Below are positions 6,749 to 14,726 of a stretch of DNA of 41,267 nucleotides, in pieces (positions within the stretch are counted from its first letter, which is position 1; each line of letters begins with the position of its first letter). The stretch spans positions 1 through 41,267 of the forward strand of contig CAJYVK010000373.1 of assembly GCA_913778455.1 (NCBI GenBank). The letters are read 5' to 3'. The translations under genes were made by a program, and so were the position numbers. The notes beneath the pieces are model-generated. The model saw only the letters and a program-made list of their open reading frames with translations, was not told the origin of the DNA and ran no database searches. This stretch comes from an uncultured Hymenobacter sp. (GTDB lineage: Bacteria > Bacteroidota > Bacteroidia > Cytophagales > Hymenobacteraceae).

Positions 6749-7648
6749 TTAGTGGTTGTCCCAGCGCAAGCTGCGCCGCTCCACGCGCACCAGGGCCCCC
6801 ACCAGCGACACCAGCGCCGTGATGACGTAGAACAGCACGCTCACGCTCACCGCCACCGGCACACTGAGAACGAAGAGCTTAGCCCCGTATAGAAACGTCA
6901 GTTCCCGGGCCCCTAGCCCGCCCACGGTGAGCGGCAGCACCGCCGCGATACTCGACGCCAGAAACACCAACAGATAGGGCAGTACCGGCCCACCCGCCGC
7001 GCCCAGCGCCGCCAGCAGCGCCCAGGCGCACAGCACCTGCGCCCCCTGCACGCCCAGCGCCTCCCACGACGTGCGCCCGAAGGCCCCCCTAAACTCGCCA
7101 AACCACCAGCGGCCCAGCCCATAGCTCAGGCCCAGGCCCAGCGGCACCAGGGCCAGCGCCCCGGCCCGGTACCAGCCGGGGTAGTCGGTGGCCGCAAACA
7201 GCAGCAGCAGCAACACCAGCAGGGCGACCATTCCGCTCAGCCGGTCGAGCAGCAGCGCCCGAAAAATGACGCCCCGCCGCCCCGGAAACTCCTTGCCCAG
7301 CAGGTACACCTTGTAGCCGTCGCCGCCAATTCCGCCAGGCAGAAACAGGTTGTAAAACATCCCCAGCCAGTACAGCCGCAGGTTGTAGCGCTCGGTCAGC
7401 TGGATGTCAACCGCCCGAAAAAACGTATTGAGCCGAACTGAGGAAATGAGCTTGGAAAGCGTGAATAGCGCCGTGGCCAGCAGCAGCCAGCCGGGCCGGG
7501 CCTGCCGCAGCGTGCGGCTCAGGGCCGGCAGGTCGAGGTGCCGGGCCACTAGCCACAGCGCCCCGGCCATGAAAGCCAGCTTGGCTAGCAGCCCGAAGTA
7601 TCGCCGCCCGGCGGGGGCAGGCTCGGGCGGCGTTTCGACGATGCTCAT
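6749..7648 (-). CDS. UPF0104/LPG-synthase-type transmembrane protein (candidate lipid-sugar translocase)
   Basis: A 299-residue polytopic inner-membrane protein of the lysylphosphatidylglycerol synthetase TM family (AglD/UPF0104). Seen: about seven to eight hydrophobic segments; the family pattern FYNLFLPGGIGGDGYKVYLL near 98-117; the LLDRLSGMVALL segment; and a late VGGLGARELTFLYG motif. This family accompanies glycosyltransferases and is often suggested to move or flip lipid-linked intermediates. Its ATG overlaps the stop of the GT39 gene by four bases (ATGA), so the two are translationally coupled and probably work together. It lacks any catalytic C-terminal MprF domain. The translocase role is inference. 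Confidence 0.85.
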   Translation of the reverse strand: MSIVETPPEPAPAGRRYFGLLAKLAFMAGALWLVARHLDLPALSRTLRQARPGWLLLATALFTLSKLISSVRLNTFFRAVDIQLTERYNLRLYWLGMFYNLFLPGGIGGDGYKVYLLGKEFPGRRGVIFRALLLDRLSGMVALLVLLLLLFAATDYPGWYRAGALALVPLGLGLSYGLGRWWFGEFRGAFGRTSWEALGVQGAQVLCAWALLAALGAAGGPVLPYLLVFLASSIAAVLPLTVGGLGARELTFLYGAKLFVLSVPVAVSVSVLFYVITALVSLVGALVRVERRSLRWDNH

Positions 7649-9297
7649 GGGTGTTGAAACTCAACCAGCCGGAAAGTGGCCGGGCCGTCGATGGTGATTT
7701 TATCGAGGGTGCGGTAGCGCCGGCCGCGCAGAAAGCGCTCATCGGCCAGGTAGAGCGTGCCGGGGCTGAGCGGCAGCTGCCCCACGGTAAAGGTTTCGCC
7801 TCGCTCGCGGGCGATGTAGAAAGCTTCCACGTTATCGAGCGTCCGCCCGTAAGGGTAGAGAGCCAGGGGTCGCCCCTTGGTTTCGCGGCCGATGCGGATG
7901 GCGGCCGTCCGATAGCCGACCTCGGAGGAGGTTTGCATGCGGGCCGGAAAAATAAAGACGTCGAAGGCCAGCCGCAGCACGAGCAAATAGTAACCCAGCA
8001 CGAGCAGGCGATAATCGGCCAATCGCCAGAACAAGTACGCGCCCAAGGCCAGCGGTACCACTAGCGCCAGACTGAGCAAAGCCGAGTCGGGCACGCCGCG
8101 CAAGATAGTCGCCTCCGCAGCCACCGTACCCGTCCGCACCAGCAGCCGTAGCAGCGGCGGCACCAGCGGGGCCAGCGCGATTACGGCGAGCAAGGCCAGC
8201 AGGAGCCGATCGAGCAGGCGCGTGAGCGGTACCCCGGCCGGCTGATAGTGCGCGTAGAGCGTAATCACTACCGTGAGGCCCAGCGGCACCAGCATGAACA
8301 AGTAGCGCGGAATGGTGGCCGGCGACAGCCAGTACACCGGCAGCACGGCCAGAAACAGCAGCGCGTTGTACCGCAGGAAAGGCTGCCCGGCCACCCGCCG
8401 CCACGCCCCCGGCACCAGCAAGCACAGGGCCAGCAACGTCCAGGGCAGAAAGTGCTTGATAAAATCGAAGGGAAACAGCAGCACGTAGCGAATGGACTCG
8501 CCCAGTGGCTGGGCCGTTACCACCCGCTGGCTCGACTGCGACCAGAGCGTGGCCAGTGCCGTTTCGAGCGAGTTGTGGCGGCTGTACACGAAAAAATACG
8601 TGCCCAGAATAGCCAGCAGGACCAGCCCGCCCAGCACGTGCTGCCAGCTAAACAGCCGCCGCCACTGCCGGGTATCGAGGCAGTACACCAGCAGGGCAAT
8701 TCCCTGAAATACGATGGAGGGCAGCCCTTTCAGCAAAAAGCCCACGGCCGTGAGCGCGTAGGTAAGCACGAACAAGCGCGTCCATTGCCCGCGCTGCCCC
8801 AGGTACCAGACGGCCATGAAGCTCAGCCACGTCAGGCAGGCGTGCCACAGGTCGATAAGGCCCAGAAAAGAATCGTAAAACAGGACCCGGCCGGTAGTGG
8901 CAAAGGCCAGCGCCACCGTGAAGGCCAGCCGGCTGCCCAGCTGCGGGCGCAGCACCCGCCACAGGGCCGCCGAATAGAGCAGCAGTGCCGCCACGGTGGG
9001 CAGACGCAGGATGAATTCGTCTTGCCGCCCGGTAAGGCGAAACAGCGCCACCAGCAGCCAGTTGAACAGCGGCGGCTTGTTGTAGTACGGCAGGCCCTGG
9101 AGCGTGGGCGCGAAAAAATGTCCCGAATAGTGCATCTCCAGCGCCACCAGCGCCCGGATGGGCTCATCGGCCAGGAGTGGCTGCCAGCCCAAGTGTAGCA
9201 GCAGGGCCGGCAAGGCCAGCGCCAGCGTAAAGGCCACCACCCACCACGGCCGCTGGCTAAGGGCGAAAATAAAGCGCCGGGCTAACGATTCTACCAC
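7645..9297 (-). CDS. ArnT-like GT39 (PMT family) membrane glycosyltransferase
   Basis: A polytopic inner-membrane transferase that uses a polyprenyl-phosphate sugar on the periplasmic side. The first periplasmic loop has LLADEP, then EMHYSGHFFAPTLQGLPYY and NKPPLFNWL, which is the ArnT pattern (DE-x-R, GxPY-x-KPPL-x-W). About 12 hydrophobic segments follow, then a soluble C-terminal domain of roughly 100 residues. I place the start at GTG 9297 (550 residues). The frame is open to 9444, but that extension overlaps the divergent fur gene and contains a perfect TACCTTTG promoter box at 9365-9358, so it is probably not translated. The gene is coupled to the UPF0104 gene by ATGA. Acceptor could be lipid A, another glycolipid or a protein; the sequence does not decide. 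Confidence 0.88.
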   Translation of the reverse strand: MVESLARRFIFALSQRPWWVVAFTLALALPALLLHLGWQPLLADEPIRALVALEMHYSGHFFAPTLQGLPYYNKPPLFNWLLVALFRLTGRQDEFILRLPTVAALLLYSAALWRVLRPQLGSRLAFTVALAFATTGRVLFYDSFLGLIDLWHACLTWLSFMAVWYLGQRGQWTRLFVLTYALTAVGFLLKGLPSIVFQGIALLVYCLDTRQWRRLFSWQHVLGGLVLLAILGTYFFVYSRHNSLETALATLWSQSSQRVVTAQPLGESIRYVLLFPFDFIKHFLPWTLLALCLLVPGAWRRVAGQPFLRYNALLFLAVLPVYWLSPATIPRYLFMLVPLGLTVVITLYAHYQPAGVPLTRLLDRLLLALLAVIALAPLVPPLLRLLVRTGTVAAEATILRGVPDSALLSLALVVPLALGAYLFWRLADYRLLVLGYYLLVLRLAFDVFIFPARMQTSSEVGYRTAAIRIGRETKGRPLALYPYGRTLDNVEAFYIARERGETFTVGQLPLSPGTLYLADERFLRGRRYRTLDKITIDGPATFRLVEFQHP

Positions 9298-9357
9298 GAG
9301 TTGTGTTAAGCTGAATGGGCAGGGCCCGCAAACCGGCCGTTGGCGGCGCGGGCTCGG

Positions 9358-9365
9358 CAAAGGTA
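9358..9365 (-). promoter_or_regulatory. Promoter -7 box of the GT39-UPF0104 operon
   Basis: TACCTTTG on the minus strand, an exact TAnnTTTG match. The predicted transcript start near 9352 leaves about 55 nt before GTG 9297, and supports that start over the ATG at 9444. Confidence 0.55.
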
Positions 9366-9415
9366 CGCCCGGGGCGCAGGCCCGCCCGTCGTCGCCCCGG
9401 CTCCCGTTCGTTTCG

Positions 9416-9423
9416 TATGTTTG
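9416..9423 (+). promoter_or_regulatory. Promoter -7 box of the Fur-family gene
   Basis: TATGTTTG fits TAnnTTTG. Its last base is 4 nt before the ATG at 9428, the same spacing as for the PBP2 gene, suggesting a leaderless mRNA. No typical Fur-box palindrome was seen between the two divergent promoters. Confidence 0.5.
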
Positions 9424-9427
9424 GCTT

Positions 9428-9877
9428 ATGTCGTCGTCTTCCACCCCTACCTCTCCCGCCCCCGATCGTCTTACTCAAACGCTGCTGCGCCACGGCCTAC
9501 GCCAGACCCCGGTGCGCCGGGCCGTGCTCGCCGCCCTCGCCGGTAAGGGCTACGCGCTCACCGGGGCCGAGATTGAGCAGGAAATCGGGGCCGATACCGA
9601 CCGCATTACCCTCTATCGCACGCTCAAGAGCTTCGAGCAGCAGGGCCTCATTCACCGCGTTATTGACGACACCGACGTGCTGCGCTACGCCGCCTGCTCT
9701 ATCGAGTGCTCAGCCGACGCCCACTTCGACAACCACGTGCATTTCAAGTGCGGGGTGTGCAGCCACACCTACTGCCTAAGCCAGGTAGCAATCCCGGCCG
9801 TGCAGCTACCCGGTGGCTTCCAGGCCCAGCGGCGCGACTTCCTGCTCTCCGGCACCTGCCAGTTCTGTCAAGGGTAG
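9428..9877 (+). CDS. Fur-family metal-responsive transcription regulator
   Basis: A 149-residue regulator. The N-terminal winged helix (about 15-85) has LRQTPVRRAVLAAL and the recognition helix region DRITLYRTLKSFEQQGLIHRV. The C-terminal dimerisation/metal domain has HFDNHVHFKCGVC and GTCQFCQG; the two CxxC pairs are the usual structural zinc site, and the H-x-H before the first pair is a likely metal ligand. The length is normal for the family. Whether it senses iron (Fur), zinc (Zur) or peroxide (PerR) cannot be decided here. It is transcribed away from the GT39 gene with less than 130 bp between the coding regions, so it could regulate that operon. A strong terminator follows. Confidence 0.9.
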   Translation: MSSSSTPTSPAPDRLTQTLLRHGLRQTPVRRAVLAALAGKGYALTGAEIEQEIGADTDRITLYRTLKSFEQQGLIHRVIDDTDVLRYAACSIECSADAHFDNHVHFKCGVCSHTYCLSQVAIPAVQLPGGFQAQRRDFLLSGTCQFCQG

Positions 9878-9901
9878 AGCTGCTTTAGTGAGCTACCTCA
9901 C

Positions 9902-9946
9902 AAAAATGCCCGCCTGGTCCTTTTACGGAGCCAGGCGGGCATTTTT
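9902..9946. terminator. Bidirectional terminator between fur-type gene and Spy-like gene
   Basis: A perfect 16-bp stem (9902-9917 with 9931-9946) with a 13-nt loop; the stem begins with five A and ends with five T, so it can stop both converging genes. Confidence 0.88.
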
Positions 9947-9962
9947 AGTGAGACACCGCTTC

Positions 9963-10553
9963 CTACTCGAGATCGGTCGCCCCGCTGGCCTGCACCGATA
10001 CCTTAGCCTTAGCTGCCAGGTTGAGATACTGCGTGTACTGGGCCGGAGTAAGAATGCCTTGCAGGGCAGTTTTGAATTCCTGCGCGTTGGCTTGCAGGGC
10101 CGCGTTCTTCTCTTTATTGGTAGTCGTACCCGTCTGGATGGCGTCGATTTTCTGAGCGCGTACCAGCGCGGCGGCCTGCACCTTGGCCGTGGTGTTCGCA
10201 TCGAGGTTCAACTCCTGCTTCAGCTTCTGGCTCATACGGGCGGCCCGTTGCTCGGGCGCGGCCGCGTGGTAGGCCGCAGTGGCAGCCCCGCCGACGGTGC
10301 GGGCGGCCCCGTCAGCAGTGCGGACAGTTCCACCAGCGGTGCTACCAACAGTGCGGGCAGCTCCCCCAACTGCGCGCGTAGTGCCGGATAGCACGCCGCC
10401 AACGCTGGGCAGCGGCACGGTGGCACTCGTACTAGTAGATACCGTAGTGGAGGTACTGGCGGCGGGAGTAGTTTGGGCGACAACAACTGCTGGGGCGGCC
10501 AGGGTAGCAGCTACCAGCCAGCGGCCCGCTTTCAAAAATTCAAAATTGAACAT
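9963..10553 (-). CDS. Exported Spy/CpxP-like small protein with a repetitive linker
   Basis: A 196-residue protein. The N-terminus is a signal peptide (hydrophobic LVAATLAAPAVVVAQ, cleavage likely after AQ at 27). Next comes a Thr/Ser-rich stretch and a low-complexity region (about 52-95) built from variants of GAARTVG repeated three times (RAVGGAARTVG, ADGAARTVG). The C-terminal 100 residues are helical: RMSQKLKQELNLDANTTAKV, then a KNAALQ helix and LTPAQYTQYLNLA. That last motif resembles the LTxxQ-type helix of Spy/CpxP periplasmic stress proteins, which I infer from pattern only. A near-consensus -7 box (TACCTTTC) lies 14 nt before the ATG. It is probably periplasmic. Confidence 0.7.
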   Translation of the reverse strand: MFNFEFLKAGRWLVAATLAAPAVVVAQTTPAASTSTTVSTSTSATVPLPSVGGVLSGTTRAVGGAARTVGSTAGGTVRTADGAARTVGGAATAAYHAAAPEQRAARMSQKLKQELNLDANTTAKVQAAALVRAQKIDAIQTGTTTNKEKNAALQANAQEFKTALQGILTPAQYTQYLNLAAKAKVSVQASGATDLE

Positions 10554-10566
10554 GAGGATGTTGAGC

Positions 10567-10574
10567 GAAAGGTA
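10567..10574 (-). promoter_or_regulatory. Near-consensus -7 box for the Spy-like gene
   Basis: TACCTTTC on minus differs from TACCTTTG in the last base only. It lies 14 nt before the ATG at 10553, a spacing close to that seen for other genes here. Confidence 0.35.
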
Positions 10575-10651
10575 AACACGAGCTTATTTAGCAAAGCCAG
10601 TGCCAGCCCTTAATGGTTCCGATAAGCGGAACAGTTCGGCCGTTGGGCATA

Positions 10652-10691
10652 AAAAAAGCGTCCATCGGCCGAAGCTGATGGACGCTTTTTT
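10652..10691. terminator. Terminator after tRNA-Ala
   Basis: A perfect 15-bp stem (10652-10666 with 10677-10691) bounded by A6/T6 runs, with a 10-nt loop. It lies just downstream of the tRNA gene on minus and also blocks read-through towards the Spy-like gene. Confidence 0.85.
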
Positions 10692-10701
10692 GAAACGGGA
10701 G

Positions 10702-10775
<74 letters not shown>

Positions 10776-10817
10776 GTTTTTAGTCTTTACCGCCGTGCCT
10801 CTTGCGCTTTGGTTTGA

Positions 10818-10848
10818 CAAAAGTACGGCGACTTTCGGCGTATGCAAG
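10818..10848 (-). promoter_or_regulatory. Promoter of tRNA-Ala
   Basis: On minus, a -33 TTG (10848-10846) and a -7 box TACTTTTG (10825-10818) are separated by about 20 nt, close to the Bacteroidota optimum. The predicted start near 10812 leaves a leader of roughly 37 nt before the mature tRNA end. Confidence 0.6.
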
Positions 10849-10894
10849 CCCTGGCCCCAATATTTTTCGCAACTCCCCTAGAATCAGCCGCAAA

Positions 10895-10926
10895 AAAAAT
10901 GGCGGGGAAAATTCCCCGCCATTTTT
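10895..10926. terminator. Terminator after the first TonB-dependent receptor gene
   Basis: A perfect 15-bp stem (10895-10909 with 10912-10926) with A5/T5 ends and a 2-nt loop core. It is 23 bp beyond the stop codon of the receptor gene (minus). Confidence 0.87.
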
Positions 10927-10948
10927 AGTAGCTTTTCTACTGCCTGAC

Positions 10949-13900
10949 TTAGTTAAACGAATAACGCAGGCCAATCTGCATATAGTAGGTCGAAGCGGTC
11001 GTTACCGTATTACGGTACGTGGTGTTGATTGGCAAGCCACGGTCGGTAGCCAGACGGAACGTCGGGGTTACCGTGCCACCAGCTACTAGGTTGCCTTGGT
11101 TGGTGGGCACAAGCAGCGAGGCATTGTTTACCGTTTGGTAGATGCCCCAGTTGCGGTTCAGCAGGTTGCCCAGGTTGAATACGTCGAAGGTAAACTGCAG
11201 GGTATTGCGCTTGCCAGCCATTACGAAGATGTCCTGCGCAAAGCGGAAGTCAATCTGGTGGCGCCAGGGCAGCAGGGCCCCGTTACGCTCAGCGTACTCG
11301 CCTTTGTGCTTGCTCAGGTAAGAATCCTGGTCAACGTATTGGAAGAACAGCTCTTTCTGCCGCTGCGCGGTAACAATGTTCGGCGCCGCGGTAGTGCCGT
11401 AGTTGAAATCGGTGAAGGTAATTTCCGAGCCGTCCTTCGGAATGTAAATCAAGTCGTTGGTTTGCCCATCGCGGTTGAAGTCCGCACCGTAGATGTAAGA
11501 GTAACGACCCTGGCTCGACCCTGCGTAGAAGAAGGAGAATTGGGTTGCCAAGTGGTTGATATATTCTTTCCGGTACGAAATCGAAGCAACTACCCGGTCG
11601 GGCACTACATAGTTGGCGTAGCTCAGGTTGGGATCATTGGCGTTGTTGACAATTGCCGTACCCGACCACGTGTTGATGAGCTGGTCGCCGCTACCGTCAA
11701 ACAGTACCCGCGCGTCGCTCCGCACGTAGGCCAGCGAGGCCAGCAGCCCGTTGCTGAACTGCTTGTCGAGCTTGGCCGTAACCGACCAGTAGTAGCCTTT
11801 GTGCCCGTTGGTGAGCACAATCGGGTTGAAAGCTTGCGTACCGGTCGTGCTAACCTGCCCGGCGCTGTTGAGGGGGTTCGTAAATTTCTGCGAGACTGCG
11901 TTGGGGTAGATGTCCCGGTTGTCGGCGTAGCCAGCCACGTTCAGCTTGGTCGGGTTGACCAGGTTGTAGTTCTGACCGTAGGCAACGATGAGGTCGCGGT
12001 TATAGATACCTTCCAGCGAGCCCACGATACCGCCGGGCAGGCGAGTATCTACTGCGAGGCTGGTTTTCCACGCCTGCGGATTGCGGAAGCCGGGGTCGGT
12101 AGCGCTGAGCGTGCTAGGAATAACGGTGCCGGGGGCAGGCTGAGTAGCCGGACGCAGGTCGGCCACGTTCGTCTTGAAGGGGAGTACACCACCCGCGTAG
12201 CCGGGGATGTTGGCGAAAGCGCTGCTCGGAGTAGCGCTACCGTTCGAGCTAACCGTAGAGTAGGTCTGCGTTAATTGAATCAGACCGGCGTCCCCCGATT
12301 GGGCTACAATCCATACCGTGGGCACCTTGCCGGTGAAGATACCGGAACCACCGCGAATCTGCACGCTGCGGTCGCCTTTCACATCCCAGTTGAAGCCCAG
12401 GCGGGGCGAGAAGAGCACCCGGTTTTGGGGCAGCTGGCCCGTGTCGATGCGGCGCCCATCCGTGAAGGAGAGGTTTGCTACGAGCGGGTGGGTTTTTACT
12501 TCTTGCACGTCCAGGTACGAGTTTAACTCGGCCCGCAGACCTGCCGTGAGGCGGAAGCGGTCGCTTACGATAAACTCATCCTGCAAGTAGAGCGAGCCTT
12601 GCGAAGTCTTGAAGCGAGGGTATGCTTGCTCGTAGCCAGGCAGCAGCGAGTACGTGATGGCAAAATCAACGGGGTTGGCCTTATTGACAAAATCGTCCCA
12701 GCTGTTGTAGGTGTAGTAGCTGGTAGCAAAGCGCTGGAAGCCGTTTTTAGTGGTTTGCAGGTCGAATTGGAAACCGCCGGTCAGCGTGTGCTTGCCCAGG
12801 GTAGTGGAAGCAAAATCAACCAGCGAGTAAGTTTCTACGTCGCGCAAGTTGCCGGCAGTAAACGGCTCGTAGCCGAAAGAGGTCAGCGGCGTGCTGTAAT
12901 TCAAGAAACCACCGTTGGTTTGGCGAGTAGCCGAGCCATCCAGAATGTCAACGAAGGGGAAGATTGCGCTGTTGGAGCTGCGCGGGTCGTTTTGGTGGGT
13001 GTAGGTACCCCGGAGCGTATTGTATACTTTGCCGAAGGTCGAGTTCAACTCGGCGGCCAGCGAGTAAAAGTTAGACTCCGAGAAGTAGTTCGAATTGGAG
13101 AAGGGCAGCGCAAAGTTGCTGGTACGCGTTTGCGCGAAAGCTGTCAGCGGGCTACGCGAAGTACTTACGAAGCTCGGCGTCTTGCTTTCAACCTGGCTGT
13201 AGCGCACCGAGAAGTGGTGGTTATTCGTAATATTCCAGTCGAGGCGACCGAGCAGACGCGTGTTGTTGCTGATGAAATCGTAGCCTTGGTAGGTACCCGG
13301 GTCGTAGCCGTAGCCACCCTCAGCCACTGGCTTCACCAGGTAGTCGCGCACGCCGTTGAGGAAAGTAGTCGAAGGCCGCGAAATGTTGCTGGCCGAACCG
13401 TAGGAGCCAGCCCCGGAAGTTTGCCCGTTGGAGGCAAAGTTCTGCTGACCAGGATTCACCTCGTCGCCTTTTTCGGCGTTGATGAAGAAGAATAGCTTAT
13501 CCTTGATAATGGGCCCACCCAACCGGAAACCAAACTGTTTGATGTTGGTCGACTGCTTGGTGAAGGATTCCGAGGCAACGTTATTACCGATGTAATTCTG
13601 GTTGCGGTAGAACGAGTACACCGACCCTTTGAACTCGTTGGTCCCCGAGCGGGTAACGGCGTTTACGGCACCACCCACGAAGCCCGACTGACGCACGTCG
13701 AAGGGCGTCAGGTTAACCGTCAATTCCTCGATAGCGTCGATTGAGATTGGCGAGCCCCCGGCCGGCAGGTTGCCCCCGATACCGAAGTTGTTGTTGAAGT
13801 CCGAGCCGTCAACCGTAATGTTGTTTTGACGGTAGTTACCACCGCCAATGGCCAGCGAATTGTTCGACGGGGTAGCCTGGGGCGTCAAGCGCAAAAAGTC

Positions 13901-14380
13901 GTTGAGGTTCCGGTTGATGGTGGGAAGACGCTGGATGGCTTCCGGGCCGATGTTCGTTACCGGGCCCGAGCGCTCAGCATTCAGCGTCGAGCGAGGATTC
14001 GTAGCCGTCACTACCACGTTGGCCAGCTCGGTAGAAGACTCGCTCATTTTGGTATCCAGGCGATAGTCCTGCCCTACCGTCAGGATAACGTTATTGCGCG
14101 TAATATCCTGGTAGCCCACGAAGGTTATCCGCACGGTGTATGGTCCACCTACGCGCATATTCTGAATGTTGTACCGGCCTTGGGCGTTGGTGGGCGATAC
14201 GTACTGCGTGTTGGTGGGCGTGTGCACGGCAATTACCGTAGCCCCCGGCAGCCCGGCCCCGGTCTGGTCGCTAATAGTACCCGACATCGAAGCCGTCGTG
14301 GTACCCTGCCCCCAGCCCCAATGGGCGGTCAGTAAGAGCAGCAGCAGCAGTGTAATGTGACGTAAATGTAAATTTCTCAT
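10949..14380 (-). CDS. Oar-like TonB-dependent outer-membrane receptor (copy 1)
   Basis: A 1143-residue outer-membrane beta-barrel receptor. Signal peptide at 1-26 (LLLLLLLTAHWGWGQG). Residues 28-115 are a carboxypeptidase-regulatory domain (SGTISDQTGAGLPGATVIAV ... NIQNMRVGGPYTV). The plug follows, with the Oar-type signatures ITVDGSDFNNNFG, AIEELTVNLTPFDVRQSGF and AVTRSGTNEFKGSVYSFYR, and the barrel runs to a final aromatic-ending strand MQIGLRYSFN. There is no SusD partner gene and the protein lacks SusC features, so it is Oar-type (adhesion/OMV protein in Myxococcus) rather than a glycan importer; substrate unknown. The reading frame extends to 14425, but ATG 14380 gives the proper signal peptide and lies about 37 nt after the predicted transcript start. 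It is a paralogue of the next gene. Confidence 0.9.
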   Translation of the reverse strand: MRNLHLRHITLLLLLLLTAHWGWGQGTTTASMSGTISDQTGAGLPGATVIAVHTPTNTQYVSPTNAQGRYNIQNMRVGGPYTVRITFVGYQDITRNNVILTVGQDYRLDTKMSESSTELANVVVTATNPRSTLNAERSGPVTNIGPEAIQRLPTINRNLNDFLRLTPQATPSNNSLAIGGGNYRQNNITVDGSDFNNNFGIGGNLPAGGSPISIDAIEELTVNLTPFDVRQSGFVGGAVNAVTRSGTNEFKGSVYSFYRNQNYIGNNVASESFTKQSTNIKQFGFRLGGPIIKDKLFFFINAEKGDEVNPGQQNFASNGQTSGAGSYGSASNISRPSTTFLNGVRDYLVKPVAEGGYGYDPGTYQGYDFISNNTRLLGRLDWNITNNHHFSVRYSQVESKTPSFVSTSRSPLTAFAQTRTSNFALPFSNSNYFSESNFYSLAAELNSTFGKVYNTLRGTYTHQNDPRSSNSAIFPFVDILDGSATRQTNGGFLNYSTPLTSFGYEPFTAGNLRDVETYSLVDFASTTLGKHTLTGGFQFDLQTTKNGFQRFATSYYTYNSWDDFVNKANPVDFAITYSLLPGYEQAYPRFKTSQGSLYLQDEFIVSDRFRLTAGLRAELNSYLDVQEVKTHPLVANLSFTDGRRIDTGQLPQNRVLFSPRLGFNWDVKGDRSVQIRGGSGIFTGKVPTVWIVAQSGDAGLIQLTQTYSTVSSNGSATPSSAFANIPGYAGGVLPFKTNVADLRPATQPAPGTVIPSTLSATDPGFRNPQAWKTSLAVDTRLPGGIVGSLEGIYNRDLIVAYGQNYNLVNPTKLNVAGYADNRDIYPNAVSQKFTNPLNSAGQVSTTGTQAFNPIVLTNGHKGYYWSVTAKLDKQFSNGLLASLAYVRSDARVLFDGSGDQLINTWSGTAIVNNANDPNLSYANYVVPDRVVASISYRKEYINHLATQFSFFYAGSSQGRYSYIYGADFNRDGQTNDLIYIPKDGSEITFTDFNYGTTAAPNIVTAQRQKELFFQYVDQDSYLSKHKGEYAERNGALLPWRHQIDFRFAQDIFVMAGKRNTLQFTFDVFNLGNLLNRNWGIYQTVNNASLLVPTNQGNLVAGGTVTPTFRLATDRGLPINTTYRNTVTTASTYYMQIGLRYSFN

Positions 14381-14422
14381 AAAATGAAAAAAGGGTAAAG
14401 GCTCACCGTAGCCAATAGGCTG

Positions 14423-14430
14423 CAAAGGTA
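14423..14430 (-). promoter_or_regulatory. Promoter -7 box of receptor copy 1
   Basis: TACCTTTG on minus, 43 nt before the ATG at 14380; transcript start expected near 14417. The box and its spacing are the same as for receptor copy 2. Confidence 0.55.
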
Positions 14431-14654
14431 CGCAGCCGCACCGCGCCGGGGTATTGTGCTCAGTCTGGCCCTGTTACAAAACTCCGCCGCGCCTTCGACC
14501 GCGTGCATTTCACACTTATTTCATTCTGCTACACCCCAGATATTTACTAAAAAACTTTCACTTTACATTTTATCGTTTTGTTACCCGCATTTTCTTGCGA
14601 TCATCCTGCTCCCGGTAGGCTGCTTGCAGCGTATCGCTGGGGTAAGGCACAAAA

Positions 14655-14688
14655 AAACCGGGGCAGGATTTACATCCTACCCCGGTTT
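14655..14688. terminator. Terminator after receptor copy 2
   Basis: A 15-bp stem with one C/A mismatch (14655-14669 with 14674-14688), A-run on the left and T3 on the right; 39 bp beyond the stop codon of copy 2 (minus). The minus-strand RNA ends in the A-run complement, giving a U-tract. Confidence 0.8.
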
Positions 14689-14726
14689 AGCACACCTGCC
14701 AGGTCGCTATAAACGACTGCCCGGCA

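Larger units (their letters stand above)
14381..14726. other. 346-bp intergenic region between the two receptor genes
   Basis: It holds the promoter of receptor copy 1 (box 14423-14430) and the terminator of copy 2 (14655-14688). The stretch between (about 14490-14650) is comparatively AT-rich around 14510-14590 and contains nothing recognised. Confidence 0.6.

Noticed and set aside
9298..9427. Fur box
   Set aside because: No 19-bp palindrome of the GATAATGATAATCATTATC kind is seen between the divergent genes.
7645..9444. Longer GT39 form starting at ATG 9444
   Set aside because: It overlaps the fur-type coding region and contains a perfect promoter box for the same strand; GTG 9297 fits better.
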